Source: Maccoyibacter intestinihominis (lineage in GTDB: Bacteria; Bacillota; Clostridia; Lachnospirales; Lachnospiraceae). Taken from it: DNA of 64,000 nt. Below are positions 1-9,300 of the stretch, one piece after another. The translations under genes were made by a program, and so were the position numbers. Numbering within the stretch: position 1 is the first letter of the stretch; each line of letters opens with the position of its first letter. The stretch spans positions 1 through 64,000 of the forward strand of contig NZ_JBBMEX010000010.1 in the NCBI RefSeq assembly GCF_040096355.1, written 5' to 3'. Under the pieces are notes generated by a model, which ran no database searches, was not told the DNA's origin, and saw nothing but the letters and a program-made list of their open reading frames with translations.

Positions 1-157
<157 letters not shown>

Positions 158-371
158 AGTTTTTATCCTTCCAGAATCCTCTGGCTGAATATCCGTTCCC
201 CTCTTACCTTAAAGCAAAAGGTTCCCATTTACTGTTTAGGTGCATCTTTCGATGCTGTTCTTTGAATTATTCTCTCTGAATCTTTCAAGGTTATTTCACT
301 GTTCAGTTATCAAGGTTCTTGCCGCATTTTGCTGTCGTTTTTTGTTGACCGCCGTTTGCGTCAGCTCATTT

Positions 372-400
372 ATAGTATCATGTGTTCAAGTGTTTGTCAA
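372..400 (-). promoter_or_regulatory. rRNA operon promoter
   Basis: Minus-strand TTGACA (400-395), a 17 bp spacer and TACTAT (377-372), placed about 215 nt before the mature 16S start. This is a near-consensus sigma-A promoter, as expected for an rRNA operon. The stretch 158-371 is the 16S leader; I see no gene in it. An A-rich tract (minus strand) lies just upstream of the -35 and may act as an UP element. Confidence 0.8.
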
Positions 401-437
401 CAACTTTTTTAATTTTTTTGATATTTTTTTGAGCTAG

Positions 438-527
438 CGGAGAAGGAGGGATTTGAACCCTCGCGCCGCTGTTAACGACCTGCACCCTTTCCAGGGGTGT
501 CCCTTCGGCCAGCTTGGGTACTTCTCC
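438..527 (-). tRNA. tRNA-Ser (anticodon GGA)
   Basis: The minus strand folds as a 90 nt class II tRNA. The acceptor stem is GGAGAAG/CTTCTCC with discriminator G, the anticodon loop CTGGAAA gives GGA, there is a long variable arm, and the T arm contains GGTTCAAATCC. CCA is not encoded. It lies 45 nt downstream of the second tRNA-Ser, so the two are probably cotranscribed, and the rRNA promoter follows. Confidence 0.95.
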
Positions 528-571
528 GAATGAATGTTGTTATTCATTTGCTATGCGCCTTTGGCATATAG

Positions 572-657
572 CGGAGAGGGTGGGATTCGAACCCACGCGC
601 CCTTGCGGACAAACGGTTTTCAAGACCGCCTCGTTATGACCACTTCGATACCTCTCC
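572..657 (-). tRNA. tRNA-Ser (anticodon UGA)
   Basis: The minus strand folds as an 86 nt class II tRNA. The acceptor stem is GGAGAGG/CCTCTCC with discriminator G, the anticodon loop CTTGAAA gives UGA, and there is a long variable arm. CCA is not encoded. It is the first tRNA after the promoter at 686-714. Confidence 0.95.
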
Positions 658-685
658 ATGTGCTCTCTGAATCGACGCAAAAGTT

Positions 686-714
686 ATTCTATCATCATTG
701 ATGAATTGTGTCAA
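686..714 (-). promoter_or_regulatory. Promoter of the tRNA-Ser pair
   Basis: Minus-strand TTGACA (714-709), 17 bp, TAGAAT (691-686). Transcription would start near 679, about 22 nt before the first tRNA. The position between ispD and the tRNAs gives the stable RNAs their own start. Confidence 0.8.
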
Positions 715-759
715 TAACTATTTTGTATATTTTTTCTACTTTTTCTATTTTCTGCTCTT

Positions 760-1554
760 TTACTGCTTTTTTTCGCAGAGTGCTTCCGCTATTTTCAGGT
801 CTTCCGGGGTGGTGATCTTTATATTCTGATAGCTTCCCCTGACCAGTTTGACCGGTATGTCTGTGAGTAATTCGACAACCATTGCATCATCGGTTACATG
901 CACCTGCCCCCGGTTTTCCTGTAATTTTTTTACTTTCTGCTTATTTAACAGGCTGTCATATGGCAGTGTCTGTTCCGGCTCTGCTGTGTTTTCCTCACTC
1001 GTTATCAGGACCCGGTATGCCTGATAGATCAATTCATAGGAAAATGTCTGTGGTGTCTGTATCATCCACAGTTTACTTCTGTCGGGCGTTGCAGCCGCAA
1101 ATTCTTCTTCATCGGATATTTTGATGGTGTCTTTGACCGGCATTCCTGCCACACATGCCTGATATTCGCGTACTGCCTGTATGTTTCTTTTTATGATCTC
1201 CTCATCTAAAAACGGTCTTGCCCCATCATGTATCAGTACATAGTCTGCCCCTTTTATAGCTTTTAATCCACAATAGACAGAGTGATACCGCTCTGCCCCT
1301 CCCTCGATAATATGGGATATTTTCTGAAAACCGTATTTTTCTACGATTTCTTTTTGGCAGTATTCGATCTCACCTTTGCCGACCACCAGTACGATCTCCT
1401 GTACCGGACTCTCTTCAAATGCCTTTAATGCATAATATAAGACGGGTTTCTCATGTAAAAGCAGGTATTGCTTATGTACACTGCTCTCCATGCGTTTTCC
1501 CCGTCCTGCTGCTAATACAACTGCTGCAAAGACTTCTTTTTTTCCTGTCTCCAT
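760..1554 (-). CDS. ispD: 2-C-methyl-D-erythritol 4-phosphate cytidylyltransferase
   Basis: 264 aa. It transfers CMP from CTP to methylerythritol 4-phosphate, the third step of the MEP isoprenoid pathway, in the cytosol. The N-terminal nucleotide-binding loop AAGRGKRM is at about residues 15-22, followed by HDGARPF, PVKDTIK, QTPQTF and TDDA, all family hallmarks; the length is slightly above the usual 230-240. Its ATG overlaps the tsaD stop by one base (TAATG), so the two are translationally coupled at the end of the long tex-to-ispD run. No other MEP gene is in the window. No clear terminator follows before the tRNA promoter. Confidence 0.95.
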   Translation of the reverse strand: METGKKEVFAAVVLAAGRGKRMESSVHKQYLLLHEKPVLYYALKAFEESPVQEIVLVVGKGEIEYCQKEIVEKYGFQKISHIIEGGAERYHSVYCGLKAIKGADYVLIHDGARPFLDEEIIKRNIQAVREYQACVAGMPVKDTIKISDEEEFAAATPDRSKLWMIQTPQTFSYELIYQAYRVLITSEENTAEPEQTLPYDSLLNKQKVKKLQENRGQVHVTDDAMVVELLTDIPVKLVRGSYQNIKITTPEDLKIAEALCEKKQ

Positions 1555-2582
1555 TATCGTTCTCCCAGTTTGAGGTTCGGAACGGCATTCAGATCCCAGC
1601 CATCCCTTCTTCCCTGCAGATACTCATAATACGCCGCTGAACCGATCATTGCGGCATTATCCGTACAAAATATAGGGGACGGATGGTAAAACTGTATTCC
1701 GCGCTCTTTACATGCTTTTTCCATTGCCTCACGGAGTGTCTGATTCGATGCGACACCGCCTGCTATGGCAAATTTATCGATCCGGTATTCTTTTGCCGCA
1801 TGAACGGCATGCTCTACTAAGACATCGATGACTGCTTTTTGGAAGGATGCCGCAATATCTGCCTCGTTGATCTCCTGCCGCTTCATTTTACATCCGTTGA
1901 TGTAGTTTAAGACGGCAGACTTCAAGCCGCTGAAACTGAAATCATACGGATTTTCTGCCACTTTTGCCTTTGGAAATACGATTGCTTTATCATTGCCTTC
2001 TTTTGCTTTTTTTTCAATCTTCGGTCCGCCCGGATAGCCAAGTCCGATGGCTCTTGCCACTTTGTCAAAGGCTTCTCCTGCCGCATCATCCCTGGTTCTT
2101 CCGATAATCTCATATTTTCCATAGTCTGCTACTTTTACTAAATGCGTATGACCACCGGATGCAACCAGGCATAAAAACGGTGGTTCTAACTCTTTGTTTT
2201 CAATATAGTTGGCACAGATATGTCCTTCGATATGGTGCACTCCGACCAACGGTTTTTTCGCTGCATAGGCGATTGCTTTTGCTTCCGCCACGCCTACTAA
2301 GAGTGCACCGACCAGTCCCGGCCCGTAGGTGACACCGATCGCGTCTATCTCTTCTAACGTAGTATCCGCATCCTCTAATGCCTGTGTGATGACCTGATTG
2401 ATCTTTTCAATGTGTTTACGCGACGCAATCTCCGGCACCACTCCGCCATACAGCGTATGCAGTGCGATCTGGGAGGATATGACGTTAGAACGTACCTCCC
2501 GTCCGTTTACCACAACTGCTGCCGCGGTCTCATCACAGGAACTTTCGATTGCGAGTATTTTTACTTCTTCCTTACTACTCAT
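1554..2582 (-). CDS. tsaD: tRNA N6-threonylcarbamoyladenosine transferase TsaD
   Basis: 342 aa, Kae1/Gcp/YgjD family. With TsaB and TsaE it transfers threonylcarbamoyl from TC-AMP to A37 of ANN-decoding tRNAs (t6A). The N-terminal AIESSCDETA and the metal-ligand motif HHIEGH (about residue 114) are visible, as are the glycine-rich nucleotide-binding segments SGGHTHL and AGGVASN near the C-terminus. tsaB and tsaE lie in the same run about 2-3 kb upstream, so three of the bacterial t6A genes are linked here (tsaC is not seen). The start overlaps the end of the preceding gene by 8 bp. Confidence 0.97.
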   Translation of the reverse strand: MSSKEEVKILAIESSCDETAAAVVVNGREVRSNVISSQIALHTLYGGVVPEIASRKHIEKINQVITQALEDADTTLEEIDAIGVTYGPGLVGALLVGVAEAKAIAYAAKKPLVGVHHIEGHICANYIENKELEPPFLCLVASGGHTHLVKVADYGKYEIIGRTRDDAAGEAFDKVARAIGLGYPGGPKIEKKAKEGNDKAIVFPKAKVAENPYDFSFSGLKSAVLNYINGCKMKRQEINEADIAASFQKAVIDVLVEHAVHAAKEYRIDKFAIAGGVASNQTLREAMEKACKERGIQFYHPSPIFCTDNAAMIGSAAYYEYLQGRRDGWDLNAVPNLKLGER

Positions 2583-3156
2583 CTGAAGAATCTCCTTTTG
2601 TCAGTTGATATCCTAATATTTTCCACTGCTTATTCGTATCTTTCCGAAGCACATATTCTTCATAGGTACGGGTATAGGAATTGCCTTCTTTGACAAAATA
2701 AGAGGCTGTCACATAGGCACACTCCTCCCCCTTTACTTTCTGATATTTGATATCACTGCTGTTTGCCACCGTGGTATCTGAAATCGTCTTGCCCTTATCC
2801 TTAGAATCCTGAATATCGCTCTCTAACAGCGTCAGGTACTGTTCCTTCGGGTTATTGGCCAATAAAGCATCATCCATAAGCAGACGAGCCTGTCCTCCAA
2901 GCTCCTCGATCTCACTTTTGCTGCAATCCTCATTATAAAAACACTGCAGCAGCTTGTTATAAAATTTGACCACTTCCCGCGGAGTCGGTGGATAATCTTT
3001 CGCCAGATCCCGGCTTAATGCCTCATCCACTTTGCTGATTTCCGTGCTGTTCTCTACGTCTTTTTTTCCGTGGTTTGACAGATAATAGTAATATCCGACA
3101 ATGATTCCTATACATATGATCGCAATTCCGACGATCCTGATTCCTTTCTTCATCAT
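2575..3156 (-). CDS. Membrane-anchored protein of unknown function
   Basis: 193 aa. One N-terminal hydrophobic segment (about residues 7-28, with a tyrosine-rich end) follows a short Lys/Arg-rich start, so the protein is probably anchored with its domain outside. The soluble part has PPTPREVVKFYNKLLQCFYN and ends in a beta-rich part like SnoaL/NTF2-type lipoprotein domains (KQWKILGYQL). I recall similar uncharacterised proteins in Lachnospiraceae next to rnz and tsaD but cannot name a function. It overlaps rnz by 4 bp (ATGA) and tsaD by 8 bp, so it belongs to the operon. Confidence 0.75.
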   Translation of the reverse strand: MMKKGIRIVGIAIICIGIIVGYYYYLSNHGKKDVENSTEISKVDEALSRDLAKDYPPTPREVVKFYNKLLQCFYNEDCSKSEIEELGGQARLLMDDALLANNPKEQYLTLLESDIQDSKDKGKTISDTTVANSSDIKYQKVKGEECAYVTASYFVKEGNSYTRTYEEYVLRKDTNKQWKILGYQLTKGDSSDE

Positions 3157-4067
3157 TCGTCCTCCTCAAAATCCAGTTCTATGCTTTTTCCATCTTTCCC
3201 AAGATAGGATGCCGGAAAAATTTTTCTCACCTGTTCCATGTATCGTTCCGCACCGACTAATGACGGACTGAAATGTGTCAGCCACATCTGTTTTGGCTCT
3301 GCTTTTTTTGCCAGCTCCGCTGCCTCATAAAAAGTCATGTGCTTGTATTGTTTTGCCTTTTCTACCTTTTCCGGTTCTGCATACATCCCTTCGCAGATAA
3401 ATAAGTCTGCGTCTTTGGCTGCATTTGCTATTTCCACAACCGGTCTGGTATCCGTACAATAAGTAACTTTGATCCCTTTTCTGGCAGGTCCAAGCACCAT
3501 TTCCGGCGTATAGGTCTGTTCTCCGTCTTCGATGATCTCTCCTTTTTGCAGGCGGCTCCAGTATTTTTGCGGTATCTGATGTCTGTTTGCCTCTTCTACG
3601 CTGAAACGCCCTGCCCGGTCTATACTGAGGCTATAGCCATAGCATACGATATTATGGTTAACGCGATACGCCTGTATCCTGTAACCGGCAATCGTAATCT
3701 CTTCTTTGGGATCGGTCAGTTCTATAAACTCTATTGGAAACGGCAGTTCCGGTGCAATGACCCGCAGTGCACTGACTACCCGTTCTAATCCTTTTGGCCC
3801 GATCATGGTCAGTGGCTCCGTACGGTCCGTATTTCCCATGGTCAGAAGCAGTCCCGGCAGTCCGCTGATATGGTCTGCGTGATAATGCGTAAAGCAGATG
3901 ACATCGATTGGCTTAAAACTCCAGCCTTTTTCTTTGATTGCTACCTGCGTTCCCTCCCCGCAGTCAATTAAAAGATTGCTCCCATTATATCTTGTCATCA
4001 GTGCCGTTAAACGGCGGTAGGGAAGCGGCATCATTCCTCCGGTTCCTAACAAACAAACATCTAACAT
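3153..4067 (-). CDS. rnz: Ribonuclease Z (tRNA 3' processing)
   Basis: 304 aa, the usual size of the short bacterial RNase Z. It is a zinc phosphodiesterase of the metallo-beta-lactamase fold that trims 3' trailers from tRNA precursors. The HYHADH motif is at residues 61-66, with further metal ligands in ICEGMY and LTHFSPS. tRNAs in this genome segment lack an encoded CCA, which is the substrate class that needs RNase Z. It is cotranscribed with tRNA-modification genes. Confidence 0.95.
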   Translation of the reverse strand: MLDVCLLGTGGMMPLPYRRLTALMTRYNGSNLLIDCGEGTQVAIKEKGWSFKPIDVICFTHYHADHISGLPGLLLTMGNTDRTEPLTMIGPKGLERVVSALRVIAPELPFPIEFIELTDPKEEITIAGYRIQAYRVNHNIVCYGYSLSIDRAGRFSVEEANRHQIPQKYWSRLQKGEIIEDGEQTYTPEMVLGPARKGIKVTYCTDTRPVVEIANAAKDADLFICEGMYAEPEKVEKAKQYKHMTFYEAAELAKKAEPKQMWLTHFSPSLVGAERYMEQVRKIFPASYLGKDGKSIELDFEEDE

Positions 4068-4080
4068 AGTTTCTCCTTTT

Positions 4081-4293
4081 CTAGAGGAGTTCTGTTAGCA
4101 GCTCCTCTTCGAGTGGTATTTTGAATGTTTTTGCGATCCGTTCAAAACATTCCTCGCATATTTTTCCTCTCTGAATTGTTCCATCCCTGTCAGAAAAATA
4201 TCCCCACTGTTTTTCAATATTGATATATTCTTCCTGTTCCAGTACTCTTCCACAGCAGTTACAGATGCTTTTTCCTTCGTTTCTCATTTGCAT
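4081..4293 (-). CDS. Small zinc-ribbon-like protein
   Basis: 70 aa. Two cysteine clusters, CNCC near residue 11 and CEEC near residue 46, suggest a single zinc-binding knuckle; the rest is polar. I do not recognise a family with a known role. A ribosome binding site (AGGAGG, read on the minus strand just above 4293) and tight spacing to rnz (13 bp) and rimI (34 bp) support a real gene in the operon. Confidence 0.7.
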   Translation of the reverse strand: MQMRNEGKSICNCCGRVLEQEEYINIEKQWGYFSDRDGTIQRGKICEECFERIAKTFKIPLEEELLTELL

Positions 4294-4327
4294 ACCTCCT
4301 AAGATTTTCTATCTCTATTATAAAATC

Positions 4328-4789
4328 TTAATCCTCTCCCATGGTAGTGGAAATCTCTGGTGTATATACCATAACATAGGCATCTTCTTTTGGTTTTTCA
4401 TAAAATCCCCTGCGGGTTCCGCAGATGGAAAATCCCATTTTCTGATAGAGTGCGATCGCACCCGTATTACTGCAGCGCACTTCTAAAAAGATACTGTGGG
4501 TTCCACGCCCTGCGGCTTCTTTTTGCATTTCTGCCACCAGTGCTTCTGCGATATGGCGCCTGCGGTATTCCATCTCTACGGCAACATTTGTGATCTCCGC
4601 CTCATCCGCAGCAAAATAAGCTCCAATGTAACCCACGCAGTGTTCTTTTTTCTTTGCGACGAAAAATACGGTATATTCCTGTTCTAACGCCTCTAAAAAG
4701 GACTGTTCTGACCATGGCGTGGAAAATATCTTTTCTTCTATGCGGGCAGCATCTGTGACATCCTCTGTCTTCATTCTGCTAATGACCAT
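4328..4789 (-). CDS. rimI: Ribosomal-protein-alanine N-acetyltransferase RimI
   Basis: 153 aa GNAT-fold acetyltransferase. Family knowledge: RimI acetylates the N-terminus of S18 and is often encoded with tsaB/tsaD. Visible signs are the IFSTPWSEQSF opening, the acetyl-CoA loop YRRRHIAEAL and the ALYQKMGF motif near the C-terminus. It sits 5 bp after tsaB, the standard Firmicutes order tsaE-tsaB-rimI-tsaD with extra genes inserted. Confidence 0.93.
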   Translation of the reverse strand: MVISRMKTEDVTDAARIEEKIFSTPWSEQSFLEALEQEYTVFFVAKKKEHCVGYIGAYFAADEAEITNVAVEMEYRRRHIAEALVAEMQKEAAGRGTHSIFLEVRCSNTGAIALYQKMGFSICGTRRGFYEKPKEDAYVMVYTPEISTTMGED

Positions 4790-4794
4790 TTTTC

Positions 4795-5505
4795 TTATCT
4801 CTCTGCCTTTTCTTTTTCTAAACGTTCCCGTTCTGCCTGTGACAGTCTTAAATAGTCCGGCTTATGCTCTGCTGCACTCTGATATTTTCCCTGCTTATAA
4901 TATTCCATTCCAAGCACACCGACGGCACCTGCACGCTGTCGGTTTAAATGTGCCGGCGCATAGCTGTAAGGCACTCTGCATTTTTCTTCTATTATAGCAC
5001 GAAATACGGGAACGCCGTCTCCTAAAAATACAACCGGACGGCCATATTCATTTATTTTTTCTAAAATCTCTTCGATTCCGACGGCACAGGACTCTACCAA
5101 TATGTTCATGCCGTCTGCCGTAAATTCATACAATCCGGTATAGGTCTGGTTTCTTCTTGCATCCATCAGCGGGCAGACGAAATCTTTATGGCCCCAGAGA
5201 TTGTATGCAAGCCCGTCCACCGTCGGAACATGCACGATGGGTTTGTCCAGTGCTAGTCCTAACCCTTTTGCCGTAGCAGAACCGATACGAAGTCCGGTAA
5301 AGGAACCCGGTCCGCCTGCAACGGCGATCGCATCTATGGACTGCAGATCCAGTTCTATCATTTTTGCCAGTTCATCTAACATCGGAAGCAATGTCTGGGA
5401 ATGCGTCTTTTTGTAATTCATGGTATATTCACCCATCAGATTTTCATCCTCTATAACGGCAACGCTAGCGGTCAGCCCTGAACTGTCCAATGCCAATATT
5501 TTCAT
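4795..5505 (-). CDS. tsaB: tRNA threonylcarbamoyladenosine biosynthesis protein TsaB
   Basis: 236 aa. An inactive paralogue of TsaD that dimerises with it in the t6A complex. The ASKHA-type N-terminus (MKILALDSSG) and the conserved GGPGSFTGLRIG loop near residue 65 are clear. It follows tsaE with a 10 bp gap and precedes rimI. Confidence 0.95.
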   Translation of the reverse strand: MKILALDSSGLTASVAVIEDENLMGEYTMNYKKTHSQTLLPMLDELAKMIELDLQSIDAIAVAGGPGSFTGLRIGSATAKGLGLALDKPIVHVPTVDGLAYNLWGHKDFVCPLMDARRNQTYTGLYEFTADGMNILVESCAVGIEEILEKINEYGRPVVFLGDGVPVFRAIIEEKCRVPYSYAPAHLNRQRAGAVGVLGMEYYKQGKYQSAAEHKPDYLRLSQAERERLEKEKAER

Positions 5506-5515
5506 GTTATGCCTC

Positions 5516-5941
5516 CTAAATTGACTCTATTGTAATCTTTCTGTAGTCAAATCCTTTTTCTATATCTTTTTCTATGGTGATCTGCTGATAATGTTCCGGC
5601 AAAATCTCTTCGATCAGATTTGCCCATTCGATCATTGTCAGTCCGTCCCCATAAAAATAGTCCTCATATCCAATCTCATCCATTTCTTCGATATCTCCGA
5701 TCCGGTAGACATCGAAATGGTAAAATGGCATCCTGCCCTCCTCATAGACCTGTACGATCGTAAACGTCGGGCTGTTGATCGGTTCTGTAATTCCGAGACC
5801 TTTTGCAATTCCCTGCGTAAATACTGTTTTTCCTACGCCCAGATCACCGATCAGGGTGCAGACGGTTCCCGGCTTTGCTTCTTTCCCGAAATGGATTCCC
5901 AGCTCTTCTGTTTCTTCCGGGGAAAATGTTTCTATGACCAT
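5516..5941 (-). CDS. tsaE: tRNA threonylcarbamoyladenosine biosynthesis ATPase TsaE
   Basis: 141 aa. P-loop ATPase that recycles the TsaBD complex. The Walker A motif GDLGVGKT is near residue 32 and NSPTF near residue 58, followed by YHFDVYRI and EWANLIEEILP, all typical of TsaE. It is encoded directly upstream of tsaB. Confidence 0.95.
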   Translation of the reverse strand: MVIETFSPEETEELGIHFGKEAKPGTVCTLIGDLGVGKTVFTQGIAKGLGITEPINSPTFTIVQVYEEGRMPFYHFDVYRIGDIEEMDEIGYEDYFYGDGLTMIEWANLIEEILPEHYQQITIEKDIEKGFDYRKITIESI

Positions 5942-5951
5942 AAATAAGCAC

Positions 5952-6449
5952 CTACTTGATTTTCAAACGATAACTTTCTAACTGCTGTTTCATGATATTG
6001 CATACGCCCTCGTAATGTTCTCCTAATTCTCTTTTTGGAAAAACATAGGCGTTGACTCTGGTACTGTATACCAAAAGATTGCTCTTGGTGTCTACTACTT
6101 TATAGACCTGTTTCCACTCTAAGAGTGCCTCTTCACCATCCTGTGAGATCGTCACGCCTTTTTCATCTATCGTAAAATGCTGTGTATTCCGTAATGCTTC
6201 GGAACGCTGCAACAGCATTTTTGCATGAAACCAGAGGCTCAGTGGGATATAACCTATAAAAAGTGCCGCTAACACCAGATAAATCGCGCTGTATGTTGCA
6301 TCGAGATCGCCCCATGTCACAATGGTTACAACGATGACAAGTGCTGCCATCACGATCGAGAGTATCCCATGAAATCCATGATAGGTATGATACATATTAA
6401 AACGGTACATATCCTGAGGGGTCAGGTTAACGTCAAATTCTTCTTTCAT
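5952..6449 (-). CDS. YcxB-like membrane protein
   Basis: 165 aa. Two transmembrane segments lie at about residues 28-48 and 53-72, followed by a beta-rich cytoplasmic domain with FTIDEKGVTI, as in YcxB-family proteins. Function unknown in the family. It lies 6 bp after ribU and 10 bp before tsaE, inside the operon. Confidence 0.8.
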   Translation of the reverse strand: MKEEFDVNLTPQDMYRFNMYHTYHGFHGILSIVMAALVIVVTIVTWGDLDATYSAIYLVLAALFIGYIPLSLWFHAKMLLQRSEALRNTQHFTIDEKGVTISQDGEEALLEWKQVYKVVDTKSNLLVYSTRVNAYVFPKRELGEHYEGVCNIMKQQLESYRLKIK

Positions 6450-6455
6450 GATCTT

Positions 6456-7058
6456 TTACCTTTCCTGTGCTCCTTTGATGATCGGAGATATGTGTTTGTA
6501 AACTAAAAATGTGATCAATACGTTCATCATTCCTTTGATAAAAGTGAACGGCATATTAAAGATCACCAGACACTTTAAAAGTGTGTCTGCCTGTGGCAGT
6601 ATTACCTGATATGCATTGATGATCGCCTCCATCGGCATAAACGCGGTGTATACCGGATATACGATAAAATAGTTTGATGCCACGCTGACAACTGACATCA
6701 GCACTGCTCCGACTAAGGAACCGATCAATGCTGATTTACGACCTTTTCTTTTCTTATAAAAAAGTCCCGCCGGAATGACAAACATTGCTCCTAAGATGAA
6801 GTTGGACAATTCTCCGACTCCGCCGGTGGAACTCATCGGAAGATGCAAGAGGTTCTTGATCAGGCAGATGACGGTTCCGCTCAACGGTCCCATTGCAAAA
6901 GAACCGATCAGTGCCGGAAGCTCTGAAAAGTCCAGTTTGATAAAGGACGGCATAATCGGTATGCTAAATTCTAACATCATCAGCACAAACGCGATGGCTG
7001 AAAGCATGGCGGTCATGGTCATGTATCGTACGTTTACTGGTTTCTTTTTGGTATTCAT
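6456..7058 (-). CDS. ribU: ECF transporter substrate-binding subunit, riboflavin type
   Basis: 200 aa with about six hydrophobic segments. The conserved L1 region LDFSELPALIGSFAMGP followed by the LIKNLLH element is characteristic of RibU, the S component that captures riboflavin and works with a shared EcfAAT module (not in this window). No FMN riboswitch fits in the 24 bp gap to tex, so FMN control would have to act from elsewhere or be absent. The substrate is inferred from family resemblance. Confidence 0.88.
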   Translation of the reverse strand: MNTKKKPVNVRYMTMTAMLSAIAFVLMMLEFSIPIMPSFIKLDFSELPALIGSFAMGPLSGTVICLIKNLLHLPMSSTGGVGELSNFILGAMFVIPAGLFYKKRKGRKSALIGSLVGAVLMSVVSVASNYFIVYPVYTAFMPMEAIINAYQVILPQADTLLKCLVIFNMPFTFIKGMMNVLITFLVYKHISPIIKGAQER

Positions 7059-7082
7059 AATCTAAAATCTCCTTGGTATTAT

Positions 7083-9230
7083 TTATTTTGCAATTTTCAT
7101 CGTAAGCTGTATTCTCTGTTTTTTCAAGTCTACGGACATGACCTGTACTTCTACAATATCCCCGACACTTACTACTTCTAACGGATGTTTGATATAACGG
7201 TCACTCATCTGCGAGATATGCACCAGTCCGTCCTGATGGACTCCGATGTCCACAAATGCACCAAAATCTATGACGTTTCTGACGGTTCCTTTTAATATCA
7301 TACCTTCCTTTAGGTCTTTCATTTCTAAGACATCTGTTCTTAAGATCGGTTTTGGCATCTCCTCACGCGGATCTCTTGCCGGCTTTTCTAATTCTTTTAC
7401 GATGTCTTCTAAAGTCATTACCCCAATGCCCAGTTCGTCTGCTAAGGCTGCTTTGTCTTTTATTTTTTTAGAAAGTCCTTTCAGGTTTCCGCCTGCAATG
7501 TCTTCTTCCTGACATCCAAGTTTTTTCAACAGTTCTTTTGCTGCTTCATAGCTTTCCGGATGGACGCTGGTTGCATCTAACGGCTGCTTTCCACCTGTAA
7601 TACGCATGAATCCTGCACACTGTTCATATGCTTTCGGTCCGAGTTTCGGGACTTTTAACAATTCTTTTCTGGTTAAAAATCTGCCGTTCTCTTCACGATA
7701 AGCAACGATGTTCTTAGCGATCACTTTGCTGATACCGGAAATATATTCTAACAGGGAAGCGGATGCCGTATTCAGATCCACACCTACACGGTTGACGCAG
7801 TCTTCTACTACTCCGCCTAATGCTTCTCCTAATTTTTTCTGGTTCATATCATGCTGATACTGTCCGACTCCAATGGATTTCGGATCGATTTTTACCAGTT
7901 CCGCTAACGGGTCCTGAATCCTTCTTGCAATGGATGCGGCACTTCTTTGTCCAACATCAAAATTCGGAAATTCTTCTGCTGCTATTTTGCTTGCAGAATA
8001 TACGGATGCTCCTGCTTCATTTACGATCACATAACGAACCGTAACCGGAAGCTCTTTTAACAGCTCCACGATGATCTGCTCCGACTCTCTCGATGCCGTT
8101 CCGTTTCCAACGGAGATCAGGGTAATGTGATATTTAGCAATGAGCTGCTTTAATACTTTTTTCGACTCCTCTACTTTGTTCTGTGGTGCAGTCGGATATA
8201 TGACTGTGGTGTCTAACACTTTTCCGGTTGCATCTACAACTGCTAATTTACAGCCTGTCCGAAATGCCGGGTCCCAGCCTAACACTACCTGATTTGCGAT
8301 CGGCGGCTGCATCAGTAACTGCTCTAAGTTCTTTCCAAAGACACGGATTGCCCCATCCTCTGCCTTTTCGGTCAATTCGTTTCTGATCTCACGCTCGATC
8401 GCCGGTTCGATCAGTCTCTGATAGCTGTCTTCTATGGCTTCACGCAGAATCGGTGTGGTGTACGGATTTTGTGCCACAATAACTTTCTTTTCTAAATAGG
8501 AAAGGATCCTGTCTTTCGGTGCCTGCACTTTTACGGTTAAGATTTTTTCTTTTTCCCCGCGGTTCAGTGCTAAGATCCGATGTCCCGCTAATTTTTGTAT
8601 CGGCTCTTCAAAATGATAATACATTTCATAGACAGACTCTGCATTTTCATCTTTTGCCTCTGAGAGCATCATGCCCTCTTTTTCTGTCTGCTTACGGATA
8701 TGCATACGGTAAGCTGCTTCGTCTGAAATATGCTCTGCTATGATGTCCTTTGCTCCGGCGATGGCTCCTTCTACGGTATGCACTTCTTTTTCTTCATTAA
8801 GATATGCTTTTGCTTCTTCCTCGATCGGATGTGTGACCTGTTGCAGTAATATCAGATTTGCAAGCGGTTCTAATCCTTTTTCTTTCGCTATGATCGCTCT
8901 TGTCCTTCGCTTTGGACGATACGGACGATAAAGATCATCTACGACTACTAAGGTCTGGGCTTTTTCTATCTGCTGCTTTAATTCTTCCGTCAGCTTTCCC
9001 TGTTCTTCAATGCTTGCTAAAACCTGTTCTTTTTTCTCTTCTAAATTTCTAAGATAGTTCAACCTCTCATAGAGATTTCTGAGTACCTCGTCATTTAAGG
9101 CTCCGGTTGCTTCTTTCCGGTATCTTGCAATGAACGGTATGGTATTTCCCTCATCGATCAACCGGACTGCGGTCTCTGCCTGAGAAGTTTTTATCTGTAA
9201 TTCTTCTGCAATCTGTTTTATGATATCCAT
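7083..9230 (-). CDS. tex: Tex-family RNA-binding transcription accessory protein
   Basis: 715 aa. Order of domains: an N-terminal helical Tex domain, a YqgF/RNase H-like domain starting near LGWDPAFRTGCKLAV (about 317), two helix-hairpin-helix units (ISKVIAKNI, VPKLGPKAYEQ) and a C-terminal S1 domain (LKEGMILKGTVRNVIDFGAF). Known role in the family: nucleic-acid binding linked to transcription and RNA turnover. It is the first gene of the long minus-strand run and has its own promoter at 9263-9291. The ATG is preceded by an AGGAAAG ribosome binding site. Confidence 0.95.
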   Translation of the reverse strand: MDIIKQIAEELQIKTSQAETAVRLIDEGNTIPFIARYRKEATGALNDEVLRNLYERLNYLRNLEEKKEQVLASIEEQGKLTEELKQQIEKAQTLVVVDDLYRPYRPKRRTRAIIAKEKGLEPLANLILLQQVTHPIEEEAKAYLNEEKEVHTVEGAIAGAKDIIAEHISDEAAYRMHIRKQTEKEGMMLSEAKDENAESVYEMYYHFEEPIQKLAGHRILALNRGEKEKILTVKVQAPKDRILSYLEKKVIVAQNPYTTPILREAIEDSYQRLIEPAIEREIRNELTEKAEDGAIRVFGKNLEQLLMQPPIANQVVLGWDPAFRTGCKLAVVDATGKVLDTTVIYPTAPQNKVEESKKVLKQLIAKYHITLISVGNGTASRESEQIIVELLKELPVTVRYVIVNEAGASVYSASKIAAEEFPNFDVGQRSAASIARRIQDPLAELVKIDPKSIGVGQYQHDMNQKKLGEALGGVVEDCVNRVGVDLNTASASLLEYISGISKVIAKNIVAYREENGRFLTRKELLKVPKLGPKAYEQCAGFMRITGGKQPLDATSVHPESYEAAKELLKKLGCQEEDIAGGNLKGLSKKIKDKAALADELGIGVMTLEDIVKELEKPARDPREEMPKPILRTDVLEMKDLKEGMILKGTVRNVIDFGAFVDIGVHQDGLVHISQMSDRYIKHPLEVVSVGDIVEVQVMSVDLKKQRIQLTMKIAK

Positions 9231-9262
9231 GTTTTCTTTCCTTCCATGTTATATACCGTTCT

Positions 9263-9291
9263 ATTATAGCGAAAAAGGCTTTTTGCTTCAA
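9263..9291 (-). promoter_or_regulatory. Promoter of the tex-ribU-tsa-ispD run
   Basis: Minus-strand TTGAAG (9291-9286), 17 bp, TATAAT (9268-9263). It lies 33 nt before the tex ATG. No other strong promoter was seen until the end of ispD, so this may serve the whole 8.5 kb run. Confidence 0.75.
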
Positions 9292-9300
9292 GTACGACAT

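Noticed and set aside
240..437. Open frame of 65 residues on the plus strand
   Set aside because: It lies antisense within the rRNA leader and promoter, has no ribosome binding site, and looks like a chance frame.
7059..7082. FMN riboswitch before ribU
   Set aside because: The gap to tex is only 24 bp and no FMN aptamer sequence is present.
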